Source: Opitutaceae bacterium (GTDB lineage: Bacteria > Verrucomicrobiota > Verrucomicrobiia > Opitutales > Opitutaceae). From it: a stretch of 64,000 nt of DNA. Shown one piece after another: positions 26,490 to 35,912 of this stretch. The stretch covers positions 233,209 to 297,208 of the forward strand of contig JAQTYQ010000002.1 in NCBI GenBank assembly GCA_028688225.1, given 5' to 3'. The notes under the pieces were generated by a model. That model did no database searches. It worked only from the letters and a program-made list of their open reading frames with translations, and was not told the origin of the DNA. Position 1 is the stretch's first letter, and each line of letters begins with the position of its first letter. The translations under genes were made by a program, and so were the position numbers.

Positions 26490-28271
26490 TCAGCGAACCG
26501 GCACAAGCCGGACGCCCCGCAGCCGGACCTCGCTCCAGTCCGGTCCGAGTGATTTGACTTCCAGGTTTTGCTCGCCCGCGCTTTCGATGACAATCGTCCC
26601 GAGATCGACGCGGCGGTAATCCTCGACGCCGCCCGTGGCGGCGAGTTTGGCGGTGAGATTGTTCTTTCCACTCACGACGCCCGCGGAGACCGGACGGAGC
26701 ACACTCACCTCGGCTTGCAGCATGAACGGGCCCGGCCGGGGTACGGAAAACTCCCAGCTTAAGACCGTATCGGCGCGATCCCACTCTCCGATGTAGGCGG
26801 TGGCGCCGGCGCCCAACAGGCGCGCGTTGGCCCCGTAGGCATTGATGATGGCCGCCAGAGCGGCCGGGAGTTCCACCACACCGGTCGCGTCCGGCGCGGG
26901 CCGCGTTTGTTCGACCACCGGCGGACTGGCAAATTCGAGCTTGATCACGCTCGCCACGGCATCAGGGGCTTTCTCCGGCAGGGTCACCACGAGATCCGCC
27001 CCCTCGGCCTTGGTCGCCAGCGCCTGCGGCAAAGCCAGCAGCGAAGCCCGGCGGACCGGTGTCCTCAGGCCGGATACCACCAGGCGGCCATCCGCCGGCC
27101 AGTCGAACACGTGCAGGTAGAGCGCGCTGCCCTTCGTCGTGCTGCGGCCCCATGGCAGGCGGTGGAAGAGGCTGGCGGTCGTGCCGTAGATCGACTCCTG
27201 GTTCGCGTGCAGCCACGCTCCGAACTCGCGCAGACGCTCGACGCTGGGCGCCGGGATCTCGCCTTGGGCGTTCGGACCGACATTGAGCAGAAAATTTCCC
27301 CCCTTGCTCGCGATATCAACCAGTTTGCGGATGAGGTCGGCGGCGGGCTTCCAATTCTGGTCGTAGGCCTTGAAGCCCCAGGTTTCGTTCATCGTCATGC
27401 AGACCTCGAACAACCGGTCCTTGAAACCAGTGGCGGGGATGAACTGCTCCGGCGTCTCGGTGTCACCCGAGTAGGCGTTGAGTTCGCGGGAATTCAGCAG
27501 CCGGTTGTTGGTGATGATTTGCGGCTGCAGCTTGAGCAATGCCGCGAGCCGGGAGGCCCGTTCAGGAGTCATCCCGACGGGCGTGTCCCACCAAAGGATG
27601 GCCACCGGGCTGTAATGAGTGAGTAGTTCGCGCACTTGGGGAATCGCGATGCGGTCGAGATAATCGTCAAAATTGCCGTCCTGTGCCTTGTCCCAGTGCC
27701 TCACGGCGGGGTCTCCGCCATCCACGTGCCCTTGCCCGCTGTAGGCGCCGCCTCCGGCATGGTGCCAATCCTGGGCTTGGGAGTAATAGAAACCGAGCCG
27801 GATGCCGTACTTCGCACAGGCGGCGGCGAGTTCCTGGAGCGGGTCGCGTCCGAACGGGGTCGCGTCGACAATGTTGAACGACGAGGCCGCGCTTTTGAAC
27901 ATCGCGAAGCCATCATGGTGCTTGGCGGTGATGACGATGTATTTCATGCCCGCCTCCTTCGCCAGGCGCACCCACGCATCGGCATCAAACTTCACCGGAT
28001 TGAACTGGCGCGCGTAACCGGCGTATTCGGCGACGGGGATCCTGGCGTTGTACATGATCCACTCACCGATGCCATTGCCGATGCCCTGGTCGATGCGCTG
28101 GCCGTGATAGACGCCGGCCAGCTCCGCATACAGCCCCCAATGGATAAACAAACCGCATTTGGCGTCGCGGTACCAAGCCAGCCTGTCCGTCGGGCTGTCA
28201 GCCCCGGCCGCGAATGCTGAAGTGCCGGCTGCGAACCAGATGATGCAGCTAAAAAGAGATATTTTTTTCAT
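26490..28271 (-). CDS. Secreted alpha-L-fucosidase, GH29, 593 aa
   Basis: A signal peptide (KKISLFSCIIWFAAGTSAFA) precedes the GH29 TIM barrel. CGLFIHWGLYAE lies at 39-50, KYIVITAKHHDGFAMF at about 110-125 and IRLGFYYSQAQDWH at 157-170. The nucleophile region VAILWWDTP places Asp229 in the expected position. A C-terminal beta-rich region of about 200 residues may bind carbohydrate. It should release terminal L-fucose from extracellular or periplasmic glycans. It sits between the GH141-like gene and another glycoside-hydrolase-like gene on the same strand. Confidence 0.9.
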   Translation of the reverse strand: MKKISLFSCIIWFAAGTSAFAAGADSPTDRLAWYRDAKCGLFIHWGLYAELAGVYHGQRIDQGIGNGIGEWIMYNARIPVAEYAGYARQFNPVKFDADAWVRLAKEAGMKYIVITAKHHDGFAMFKSAASSFNIVDATPFGRDPLQELAAACAKYGIRLGFYYSQAQDWHHAGGGAYSGQGHVDGGDPAVRHWDKAQDGNFDDYLDRIAIPQVRELLTHYSPVAILWWDTPVGMTPERASRLAALLKLQPQIITNNRLLNSRELNAYSGDTETPEQFIPATGFKDRLFEVCMTMNETWGFKAYDQNWKPAADLIRKLVDIASKGGNFLLNVGPNAQGEIPAPSVERLREFGAWLHANQESIYGTTASLFHRLPWGRSTTKGSALYLHVFDWPADGRLVVSGLRTPVRRASLLALPQALATKAEGADLVVTLPEKAPDAVASVIKLEFASPPVVEQTRPAPDATGVVELPAALAAIINAYGANARLLGAGATAYIGEWDRADTVLSWEFSVPRPGPFMLQAEVSVLRPVSAGVVSGKNNLTAKLAATGGVEDYRRVDLGTIVIESAGEQNLEVKSLGPDWSEVRLRGVRLVPVR

Positions 28272-28311
28272 AGGAGTGATGGTAATGCGAAAGCAGATCA
28301 GTCGTTGTTTT

Positions 28312-30480
28312 CTAGCGCTCAGGCTGGATTTCCAGGATCAACGCCGTCTCGGCAGGCACCGGCCAGCGGATGGTTTCGCCGTGCTTCGCATTTACCGTCA
28401 GCTTCGCCGCCGGATAGCACTGACTGACACGATACGTCCCGCCGCCTGCAAGGCCGATACTTTCCTCGCTAAGGACAAATTCGGCTGGGAGCGCAGTCTT
28501 GTCTGGGTTGAACAGAAACACGAATCCGTGATCTCCGAGCAGGTGGGCGCTGCCGTCGACCTTGGCGAGCATAGGCCAGTCGGGCAGGTCCTTGCGCACC
28601 TTGAGGTATTCAACGTGCTTTCGACCCCAATCAAGCCACCGGCGAATCTCGGCTCGGTCCTCGTCGGGGATGCCGGCCTTGGTGGGCAGGTAAAAAAGCT
28701 GGTTGGGCGACGACGACAGGGCGCTGAGCAGGACATAATCGGGATGCCCCCGTGGCCACACCGGGGGCTTGTCCTTGCCATCCAGATTGGGAAACGCCTG
28801 AGGCATGATCTCGTTGTATTCGCCGACGTCGACCTGGATGACCTCCGTGCCAGCCCAACTGGGGAAAAGCAGCGGTTGATCAAGATAGTGGGGCAGGAAT
28901 TCGTAGTGGAGGCGGGCGCGCGACGCGGCGCGCAGTTGATCGCCGGCCGTCAGGTTCGTGGCCGACCCAGGACCCGTTTCGACCAGTGTGAAACACGCAT
29001 CGACATTTCTCATCATCCACACCCCCAGATCCATCGCCGGCCGGCACGTTAATACGAACGTGTCCGGAGCTTGCCGGCGCATGTTGTCGAACAATTGACC
29101 CAGCGCCCGCTGGCAGGCGTAGGTGGAGTCGCCGGGCAGGTGATCGTGTTGGGCGGACTGGCAGTTGACACGGACGACGGTCGTGTACCAACCGGCTCCG
29201 CCGAAAAAGTCTCCATCCACCGCCCAGCCAGCATAGCGCCGGCCGGCCAGGCCTTCGAGGTTGATCCGTTCGATCCAATCGAAGAAATCCCGGTCCGCGA
29301 TGCAGTTGCCCTCGGCAAACTTGCGCGGGTCCAGGATGGAACGAGGCGTATCGGGTCCCGGCTGGAAAAGCCACGCCGGTTGGTCGGCCCGAAACGGTTT
29401 TCCCTCATTCGTCCACGGGTGGGTGTTGTTCATCGTCCCCCACATCGCGACCTTGACGCCGACCGCTTGGGCATGCTGCAGGAATTTTTGCACCAGCGGA
29501 CCGGGCCCATAGGTGTCGGTGGGGCCCAGCGCGCTCATTTTCCCGGTTTCACCGCCCCACGGATGGCTGTCGGTTACCCAGTCGACGCCGCACGCGGCGA
29601 GGAAATCCAGCGAGCGCAGGTCGCCGGCCAGAGACTGCTCCGTGTAGGCCTCGTGCTCCATCTGCGAGTGCCAGCCGCAGGCCATGGGCACCAGGCCGAA
29701 GCGCGGCGGCCCGAGGATGGTGGAGGTCATCGCCACCATCGCGTCCGATTCGGAGCGCAAGGGGAAGCGTGACGGCGCCGTTTCGCCGGCCGGTTTCCGG
29801 TAGACGCCGAAATAGATGGGCTCGGATTCGAACGGCTCCTGCGCTTTGACTTTGAGACTGGGAGGATAGGCGAGGATCGCCTGGGTCGCGCTCACGGAGC
29901 TGATGTCAAAGGGGACCTCGGTTCCGGCAAAGAGGCCGCCGCGGGCACTGCGGAGAAAATACGTGACGCACGGTTCCTCGCCCGGCTTGCGTCCGTATTT
30001 CGGGTAGCGATAAGCGAGCACCTTCAGTTCGGGCCCGGAGAACCGTGGCTGGCTGACGATCAGCGCCTTCAGCCCATAGTCATGGGGCGAGGTCAGCTTC
30101 ATCTGCTTTTCCACGAAATGACCGCGGAGGGTGTACCGCACCTGGATGATGATATCCGGGGCGCGATAATCCGCCGTCAGCACGTTGCCGGCGACCGTCA
30201 GGTCGACCAGCTTGGCCTCGGCAAACCCCACGTGGAACCCGACCGCATCGATCGCGAATTCGTCGCCCGCCACTTGGTAGATTTCGCCCGTCAACTTGTT
30301 CTCGATGGCACGCAAGGTGCCCGTGGCGCGGTCAAACACGAGGCCCATTTGGTCGCTGTGGAGTTCCGTCCTCCCGCCGTCGGCAAGAAGGCCGGGATCG
30401 TCGTTCGACGTTCCCGACGCGCCCGCCGCGCTGAATCCGCCGAGCGCGGCCACGACGACCGCCCATCGGCGCAGGCACAT
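28312..30480 (-). CDS. Glycoside-hydrolase-like protein (GH36/melibiase-type barrel), 722 aa
   Basis: The start at 30480 (MCLRRWAVVVAALGGFSAAGA) gives a signal peptide; the open frame further upstream is repeat DNA. Residues up to about 280 are beta-rich (GLVFDRATGTLRAIENKLTG) as in the N-terminal sandwich of GH36-like enzymes. The following barrel contains DWVTDSHPWGG, VKVAMWGTMNNTHPW, YAGWAVDGDFFGG (a likely catalytic Asp) and FVLTCRPAMDLGVWMM. The layout resembles alpha-galactosidase-like enzymes, but I cannot fix a family. Its place beside GH29 suggests a role in the same glycan. Confidence 0.5.
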   Translation of the reverse strand: MCLRRWAVVVAALGGFSAAGASGTSNDDPGLLADGGRTELHSDQMGLVFDRATGTLRAIENKLTGEIYQVAGDEFAIDAVGFHVGFAEAKLVDLTVAGNVLTADYRAPDIIIQVRYTLRGHFVEKQMKLTSPHDYGLKALIVSQPRFSGPELKVLAYRYPKYGRKPGEEPCVTYFLRSARGGLFAGTEVPFDISSVSATQAILAYPPSLKVKAQEPFESEPIYFGVYRKPAGETAPSRFPLRSESDAMVAMTSTILGPPRFGLVPMACGWHSQMEHEAYTEQSLAGDLRSLDFLAACGVDWVTDSHPWGGETGKMSALGPTDTYGPGPLVQKFLQHAQAVGVKVAMWGTMNNTHPWTNEGKPFRADQPAWLFQPGPDTPRSILDPRKFAEGNCIADRDFFDWIERINLEGLAGRRYAGWAVDGDFFGGAGWYTTVVRVNCQSAQHDHLPGDSTYACQRALGQLFDNMRRQAPDTFVLTCRPAMDLGVWMMRNVDACFTLVETGPGSATNLTAGDQLRAASRARLHYEFLPHYLDQPLLFPSWAGTEVIQVDVGEYNEIMPQAFPNLDGKDKPPVWPRGHPDYVLLSALSSSPNQLFYLPTKAGIPDEDRAEIRRWLDWGRKHVEYLKVRKDLPDWPMLAKVDGSAHLLGDHGFVFLFNPDKTALPAEFVLSEESIGLAGGGTYRVSQCYPAAKLTVNAKHGETIRWPVPAETALILEIQPER

Positions 30481-30614
30481 CGCACGCGGCGAGCCGCCTT
30501 CACCGGGCCCAGGGAGCCTTGGGGGCGTCGCGGGCCGTCTTGTAGACTGCCGGATACGCCTGCGGTGGGTGTGCCGCTCTCTCTCTGGATCGTGCCTGTC
30601 TGCGACGATTGGGT

Positions 30615-30669
30615 GGTAGGGCGCTCTCTCCGAGAGCGCCGCGGCGCGTTGGGGACAACGCGCCCTACC
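30615..30669. repeat. Compound palindrome with two inner hairpins
   Basis: The outer arms ggtagggcg (30615-30623) and cgccctacc (30661-30669) enclose two perfect hairpins. One is ggcgctctc/gagagcgcc (30620-30640). The other is ggcgcgttg/caacgcgcc around the loop ggga (30643-30664). The second hairpin recurs with a paired substitution at 44431-44452. Confidence 0.8.
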
Positions 30670-30870
30670 TTGGGTGGCGGGCCTTCCCGCGGTGTGAAAT
30701 TCGCGGGCTAACCCGCCGTCTCCCGACGAGGCTGGCTGACGGTCAACAACAACGATCCAGATCTTGCGCAAAAAAGACCAAGGCGCAGCGGGGTGGGGCA
30801 TGGCTCACAACCTTGCCGCACCGAGGTTCCTGCCGTCAAGACAGGGGAAACCCGGCGGGACCGATGGTTC

Positions 30871-30927
30871 GATCCGGACATGGGTAACACTTTGTCCAAG
30901 GACATCGGTTACCTATGTCCCCGGATC
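30871..30927. repeat. Insertion-sequence-end-like inverted repeat, no transposase
   Basis: gatccggacatgggtaac (30871-30888) pairs, with a 2-nt offset, with gttacctatgtccccggatc (30908-30927). ggacat-ggtaac also recurs as a direct repeat inside (30900-30912). Short repeated ggacatgggtaac motifs are what I recall at ends of some IS481/IS21-like elements. No transposase ORF lies nearby, so this would be a solo end or remnant. Confidence 0.4.
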
Positions 30928-31043
30928 ATACCGATCCATCACGACGATTTGCGCCGGCATTGATTGTTGCAGGGCAGGGTCGCCCGACCCCGCCTGGCAT
31001 AATCAGATTTCTCTCCGCTTCCGCGCAGAAAGAGGAGCGGGTT

Positions 31044-32102
31044 TCACCGCAGCCTGACCTCCCGGCCGGTGGCGGCGGAGAGGTAGATGGCGTCGAGGAT
31101 TTTCTGGACGGCAAGAGACTCCTCGGGCCGCACAAACGGCTGCTCCCGACCCAACAGCACGTTGATGAAATGCACCATGCGGTCGGGGCTCACGAGCGGG
31201 GGCAGGGAAGGGAGCGGTTCGACGGTGTACTTTTTTCGGCCCGGACGGAAAAGCCGCGGCGGATGGGTGGTGGCGCCGGCCGCGGTGCCGAAAAGCTGGG
31301 TGCCGTTGCTGCTCTGAACGCGCTGGTGCGCGGCCCACGAGGCTTCGAGCAGCACCGTGCGGCCGCTCCGGAGCTTGATGAGCGCCACGGAAAAGTCGTC
31401 CACGTCAAACGGTTTGCGCGGATCGATTTCGCTTTTGCCCCAGGAACCGTCGCCCTGGCCGCGCGGACCGAATTTGGCATAGGTCTGGGCGGAGACGGCG
31501 GCGGCTTCGAACTCGCCCATGAGATAGAGCGTCTGGTCCAGCACATGGACGCCGATATCGTAGGTGCAGCCGCCGCCGGCGAACTGCTTCTGCGTGAACC
31601 AGGAGCCGATACGCGGGATGCCGCTGCGGCGCAGCCATGCAGCCTTGGCATGGTAGACCTCGCCGAGCGCGCCGCGGTCGACCAGCTGCTTGAGCGTCTG
31701 GACGGTGGGCGCGAAGCGCTGGTTCTGGCCGATCATGAGGAGCCGCCGGTGCCGCTTTGCCTCGGCCACGAGCTTCGCGGCATCGCGCGCGTTGGTGGCC
31801 ATGGGCTTGTCGAGCATCACGTGCTTGCCGGCCTGCAGCGCGGCCAGCGCGACGGGCGCATGCAGGTAGTTCGGCAGCGCGATCGAGACGATGTCGATCT
31901 CCGCGCGCCGCAGGACGTCGCGGTAGTCGGTGTCCAGGTCGGGGATGCCAAAGCGCCCGGCAACCTCGCGGCCGCGCTCGGGGCTGGTCTCAGCGAGGGC
32001 GACGATGCGGGCGGCCGGATGCTTCCGAAAACTCTTGATATGGTACTGCCCGATGGCGCCGGCGCCTACCACGGCCACGTTGTAGAAGGACTTCTTTTTC
32101 AT
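31044..32102 (-). CDS. Gfo/Idh/MocA family NAD(P)-dependent oxidoreductase, 352 aa
   Basis: The start at 32102 (MKKKSFYNVAVVGAGAIGQYH) puts the Rossmann motif GAGAIG at the N-terminus; upstream in-frame sequence overlaps the next gene. The family motif before the active site reads KHVMLDKPMATN, with Asp where Glu-Lys-Pro is usual. GGGCTYDIGVHVLDQTLYLMG gives the catalytic Asp/His pair. Such enzymes oxidise or epimerise sugars, inositols and related compounds. With the TIM-barrel isomerase-type gene 50 bp upstream it probably forms a two-gene sugar-processing unit. It is cytoplasmic, as no signal peptide is seen. Confidence 0.88.
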   Translation of the reverse strand: MKKKSFYNVAVVGAGAIGQYHIKSFRKHPAARIVALAETSPERGREVAGRFGIPDLDTDYRDVLRRAEIDIVSIALPNYLHAPVALAALQAGKHVMLDKPMATNARDAAKLVAEAKRHRRLLMIGQNQRFAPTVQTLKQLVDRGALGEVYHAKAAWLRRSGIPRIGSWFTQKQFAGGGCTYDIGVHVLDQTLYLMGEFEAAAVSAQTYAKFGPRGQGDGSWGKSEIDPRKPFDVDDFSVALIKLRSGRTVLLEASWAAHQRVQSSNGTQLFGTAAGATTHPPRLFRPGRKKYTVEPLPSLPPLVSPDRMVHFINVLLGREQPFVRPEESLAVQKILDAIYLSAATGREVRLR

Positions 32103-32151
32103 GAAGGTGTATTTTGACTGCAGATTGGCGTCCCGACGAGGGCGCCGGCGT

Positions 32152-32889
32152 TCAAGCCCGTCCCCAGCGCTGCAGCTGTTCAAAGCAAAGACGGACGCTT
32201 TCAAGCGGCGCGTGATGGTACTTCTCCTGTTCGACGACGTACCATTCAACCGCTCCGATCGCATCCGCCGCGGCAAACACCTCGGTGAAGTTGACCGGCC
32301 CGAGGCCGAGCTCCGTTTCATCCTTCAGGTGAATGAGTTCAATGCGGCGGCCCTGTTCGCGGATGAACGCGGCGGGATCCTTCCCGCCGACGTGCGCCCA
32401 GTAGACATCGAGCTGACAGTGCAGATTGCGGGGTTCGGCCGCATCGAGGATCCAGTCGAAGACCCTCCGGCCGTCGACGGTGGCAAATTCAGCGGCATGA
32501 TTATGGAAGCTGAACTTCAGATCCTCGCCCCGGAGGGCGGCGCCGATCGCATTGAGTTCCGCGCCGATGTCCTGGCAGGCGGCGGCGGAGGCGTAGTCTT
32601 CTTTCGGTCGGTACGGGCAGATGAGCTGGCGGGTGCCGAACAGCCGGGCCTCCTTGATCACCTGCGCGAGCTCGCTGCGCAACCGGGGCAGGCCGACATG
32701 CATCCCGGAGACTTTCAGCCCGGCCCGGGCGATCGCCTGGGCGGCGCCGGGAGCATCGAGATTGCCGTAACCGGCGAGTTCGACGCCGCGGTAGCCAGCT
32801 TTGGCGACGGCGGCCACGGTCGTGGCGAAGTCCTTCTGGCAGTCATCGCGCAATGACCAGAGTTGCAGGGCGACGGGGGGCTTCTTCAT
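32152..32889 (-). CDS. Sugar phosphate isomerase/epimerase-type TIM barrel, 245 aa
   Basis: The protein (MKKPPVALQLWSLRDDCQKDF) follows the xylose-isomerase-like AP endonuclease 2 fold. Segments include GYRGVELAGYGNLDAPG, LKFSFHNHAAEFATVDGRR (His/Glu metal ligands), LHCQLDVYWAHVGGKDP (Asp ligand) and GAVEWYVVEQEKY (Glu ligand). These position the divalent metal site of keto-sugar isomerases and epimerases. The substrate is unknown. Pairing with the Gfo/Idh dehydrogenase is common in sugar catabolic clusters of this phylum. Confidence 0.85.
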   Translation of the reverse strand: MKKPPVALQLWSLRDDCQKDFATTVAAVAKAGYRGVELAGYGNLDAPGAAQAIARAGLKVSGMHVGLPRLRSELAQVIKEARLFGTRQLICPYRPKEDYASAAACQDIGAELNAIGAALRGEDLKFSFHNHAAEFATVDGRRVFDWILDAAEPRNLHCQLDVYWAHVGGKDPAAFIREQGRRIELIHLKDETELGLGPVNFTEVFAAADAIGAVEWYVVEQEKYHHAPLESVRLCFEQLQRWGRA

Positions 32890-33084
32890 GGGGCGTTAGT
32901 TCGAAGCAGGGTGAGGGGAAAACGCAAGCATCAGCGAGGAGAACGCGATGCTCCTCCGGGAACAAGGCAAGACGGCGGGAGAGATGTGCGCGGCGCGCGT
33001 TCTCCGTGGACGTTTCCCCATCTTGGGCAAAGCCGGCTCGCAGTGGAATCGATTGCCGGCTGCCGACCTGTCGCGGGACCGCAA

Positions 33085-34665
33085 TTACTCGATGACGAGA
33101 CGCCGCTCGACCGGCCGGCCGGTCGACGGCACGAACAGATAGACGTTTTTGCCGCCGGGAACCGATTTGATCCGGCAGCCCTTGCCTTGGGGCGTGACCT
33201 TGATCCGGCTTTTGGCGGGATCGAAGGCCGCCGGAACAAAAAGCTGCGTTTCACCCCTAACCCCCGCCTCCTCCTTCCAGCTGCAGGTAAACTTCTTTGC
33301 TTCCGGGTCCGCGCGATACTCAAGGATCGTACCGGTCACGCGCATCGGGTAGGGCCGGCAGAGCGCCTGAAACACCGCCTGCCGGGTGAAGTCCGGCTCA
33401 AGCGCCCAATACGTGTCGCCGCAGAGCAACGCTTCGAGCTGGCGGCAGACGACCTGCGCGGCGGGCAGCGCCTGGGGGTTGCCGTAATAGGCGCCCCATT
33501 CGCCGACGATGACCGGCATGCGCAGGCGTTTCGCGGTCTCCCCGTGCCGCGAGAAGATCAAACCGACGCGGCCGCCGGACGCCGCGGCCGCCTCCGGAGT
33601 GTCCGTCACAAGATCGTAGCCGTGAGGCGCGTAGGCCTGGAGGGAATCGCGGCCGCCCGTCGCGTCTTTGAGCGGTTCGATGCCGCTATACACGCCCATG
33701 TTGGCCGATCCGCAGGTTTCCAGAAAAATGATGTGATTCCGGTCGACCTGACGGATGGCATCCGCGATGCGCTGGAACAGCGGCATCAGCTTCGCGCGCT
33801 CGAATTCCTGGTAGAGCGGCTGGGCCGAATCGAGGACGCGCGCGTACACCCCGGGGTCCTCCAGTTTTTTGAGGATGGCGGCGCGTCCTTCGGGGGCGCT
33901 CCATGCGGGCATGGCTTCCGGGGCAACACCTTCCTTGGCGTATTCCCGGGCCAGGCTTTCCGCAAACATGCCCATGCCTTGCGCCACCAGACTGCCGGCG
34001 AAGGGCTCGTTCATCAGGTCGTAGCCGATCACGGTCGGATCGTCGGCAAAGTGTTTCGCGAGGAACTTCCAGGCCTGCGCATAACGGTCCTGCAAACCCA
34101 CGCCGCCGGGTCCCGGCTTGTTCGCGTAGAAATTGTCGAACGCGGTCTGCACCGCCTCGCTGGTGAGGTACGCGTCGCTCCACACCTTGCCGTCGGCGAC
34201 ATGCGGCTTGCCGTCGGTCAGCGTGGCCCATTCGGGAGCGCCGTCGGAGTACTTCATGCTGAACAGGTCCTGGTGCATGTCCAGGTACACATAGAGGCCG
34301 TGCTTCTTCGCCCACGCTACGCGCTTGGCGATCTCGGCGAGACTCTGCTCGCTGTAGACACCCGGCTCCGGCTCGATGCTGGCCCAGGTGAAGCCGAGCC
34401 GCACGCAATTGAAGCCCCAGGCTTTCATGGCGGCGTACTCGGCTTCGCCCACCCACGGGTAATCGGTCCAATGGGCGCTTTTGTCGACGATGTTGATGCC
34501 GTGGAGCAGGAGCTGACGACCGCTGGGATCGATGAACTTTTCTCCCGCGACCGTCACAAAGCGGCCGGAACGGGCGGCTCCCTGCTGACTCCACGCCGTC
34601 GCGGCGCACGCCAGCACGGCCAGCGCCATCACCGCGGACGATTTGAACAGATTTTTCGTTGGCAT
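33085..34665 (-). CDS. Secreted GH5 glycoside hydrolase, endoglycoceramidase-like, 526 aa
   Basis: The signal peptide is within residues 1-26 (SAVMALAVLACAATAWSQ). The GH5 barrel shows LLLHGINIVDKSAHWTD (53-69), GFNCVRLGFTWASIEPEPG (84-102) and YVYLDMHQDLFSMKY. The acid/base is Glu220 in GYDLMNEPF and the nucleophile Glu389 in IVGEWGAYYG. The DMHQD-FS pattern and the C-terminal beta domain (about 415-526) resemble endoglycoceramidase-type GH5 enzymes. The real substrate could be another beta-glycoside. The 195-bp spacers on both sides show nothing notable. Confidence 0.82.
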   Translation of the reverse strand: MPTKNLFKSSAVMALAVLACAATAWSQQGAARSGRFVTVAGEKFIDPSGRQLLLHGINIVDKSAHWTDYPWVGEAEYAAMKAWGFNCVRLGFTWASIEPEPGVYSEQSLAEIAKRVAWAKKHGLYVYLDMHQDLFSMKYSDGAPEWATLTDGKPHVADGKVWSDAYLTSEAVQTAFDNFYANKPGPGGVGLQDRYAQAWKFLAKHFADDPTVIGYDLMNEPFAGSLVAQGMGMFAESLAREYAKEGVAPEAMPAWSAPEGRAAILKKLEDPGVYARVLDSAQPLYQEFERAKLMPLFQRIADAIRQVDRNHIIFLETCGSANMGVYSGIEPLKDATGGRDSLQAYAPHGYDLVTDTPEAAAASGGRVGLIFSRHGETAKRLRMPVIVGEWGAYYGNPQALPAAQVVCRQLEALLCGDTYWALEPDFTRQAVFQALCRPYPMRVTGTILEYRADPEAKKFTCSWKEEAGVRGETQLFVPAAFDPAKSRIKVTPQGKGCRIKSVPGGKNVYLFVPSTGRPVERRLVIE

Positions 34666-34860
34666 GTTATGATCTTCCCTCGCGATCGCCCCGTCATACC
34701 CAAGCAGACCGCCCGGAAAACGCCGGAGGCGAAAACGGGATGCAGGGTCACGTATTTTGAGCGCCCGCATCGTGCGAAGCCAGAAATTGCAAAGCAAGGG
34801 GGATTTTCTTCATGGCCGGCATGGGACGCGTTCCCCGAAAGGCGCGCCCGCTCCCTGCGC

Positions 34861-35862
34861 TCACGCGGGAACGATCGGCCGGCAGAGAGCGCTCAAGTTG
34901 GCCGGCGGGGTCGGCGCGGGAATCTCGCAACCGGCATTGACCATGAACGGATCGCCGGCTTCGGCATGACAGCGCCGGACGGCCGCGGCGATGCTCTCGG
35001 GCGATCCGCGCATCACGCAGGAAACCGGATCCACGTTGCCGGCCAGCACGATCCGCGGGCCCAGCACGCGGCGGGCCTCCGCGAGGCTCACCATGTGGTC
35101 GATGTCGATGAGATCGAGGCCCAGCGTCGCGATGCCCGGCAGCAGATGCCTGATGTTGCCGCAAATGTGCAGCCGGACGTGCACGCGCATCTCGTGCAGC
35201 GCCGCCACGAGCCGCCGCTCGTGCGGCAGGATGAGGGATTCGTAGACCTTGCCCGACACCTGGCTGGCCACCGCATCGCCGATGCCGATCGTGTCGGCGC
35301 CGGCGGCCACCTGCGGCCGGGCGAACTCGATGGCGGTCTCGACACAGCGGGCCATGAGCGCGTCCGCGTAGGCCGGATCATCGAGCAAATCCACAAAGAA
35401 ATTCGACACCCCGCGCAGGTCGGCCGCCTCGGCGGCCGGCCCTTCGACCCAGCCCATGATGGAGAAGCGGTCGCCCGCGCGCGCGCGGTAGGCGCGCACG
35501 GCCTCGATGCGGTCGCGCATGCGTGGTGCCTGCAGCGGATCGGGCCGCGGCAGTTTCGCGAGATCCGGATCCGCCTCCAGCGGCGGCTGGAGGCAAATGG
35601 GCACGCTGTCGCGGGGGAACTCGATCGGTGCGCCGAAACCCGCCGTCTCCCGGTAGGGATCGGACATGGTGTTGAGCTGATCGAGGCCGAATTCCTCGGC
35701 GCAGCGAAGATTCGCCTCCACCAACACCCGGTGATCCGACGCGAAGGCGCCGTAATACGAACCGATATGCTCGGCGGCGAACTGCATCAGGATCGGCAGC
35801 CGGGGCAGCAGGTCGGGCCGGCCGCCATGCAGCACCGCCAGATAGCGTTCGCGCGGGGTCAT
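34861..35862 (-). CDS. Uroporphyrinogen-decarboxylase-family methyltransferase (MtaA-like), 333 aa
   Basis: Start at 35862 (MTPRERYLAVLHGGRPD). The zinc-site pattern of corrinoid:acceptor methyltransferases is present: His232-x-Cys234 in RLHICGNIRHLL and Cys312 in NAGCEIPAPTP. True UroD enzymes lack this set, so the protein more likely moves a methyl group between a corrinoid protein and a thiol or pterin acceptor. It is the last gene of the methyltransferase operon, 50 bp after the DUF6580 gene. A second protein of the same superfamily lies at 38557, so the cluster has two possible acceptor-side enzymes. Confidence 0.8.
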   Translation of the reverse strand: MTPRERYLAVLHGGRPDLLPRLPILMQFAAEHIGSYYGAFASDHRVLVEANLRCAEEFGLDQLNTMSDPYRETAGFGAPIEFPRDSVPICLQPPLEADPDLAKLPRPDPLQAPRMRDRIEAVRAYRARAGDRFSIMGWVEGPAAEAADLRGVSNFFVDLLDDPAYADALMARCVETAIEFARPQVAAGADTIGIGDAVASQVSGKVYESLILPHERRLVAALHEMRVHVRLHICGNIRHLLPGIATLGLDLIDIDHMVSLAEARRVLGPRIVLAGNVDPVSCVMRGSPESIAAAVRRCHAEAGDPFMVNAGCEIPAPTPPANLSALCRPIVPA

Positions 35863-35912
35863 CAGGGAAGGGAAGCCAGCCAGGCAGGAAAGGCCCGGCG
35901 GCTTCCACGGCG

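Larger units (their letters stand above)
30481..31043. other. 563-bp spacer with palindromes and an IS-end-like motif
   Basis: No gene is convincing. The segment carries a compound palindrome (30615-30669) and an insertion-sequence-like inverted repeat (30871-30927), both listed separately. ttgtagactgccgg near 30540 echoes ggtagactgccggc near 17951. It must contain the start signals of the gene that begins at 30480. Confidence 0.5.

Noticed and set aside
24184..26784. Longer start for the beta-helix protein at 26784
   Set aside because: The extra 118 residues overlap the end of the GH29 gene in another frame and would bury the signal peptide that starts at 26430.
30860..30930. tRNA gene suggested by ggttcgatcc
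   Set aside because: No acceptor stem or anticodon arm can be folded around it; it is part of the inverted repeat.
34861..35862. Haem biosynthesis HemE (uroporphyrinogen decarboxylase)
   Set aside because: The H-x-C and C zinc ligands and the operon context fit the corrinoid methyltransferase branch better.
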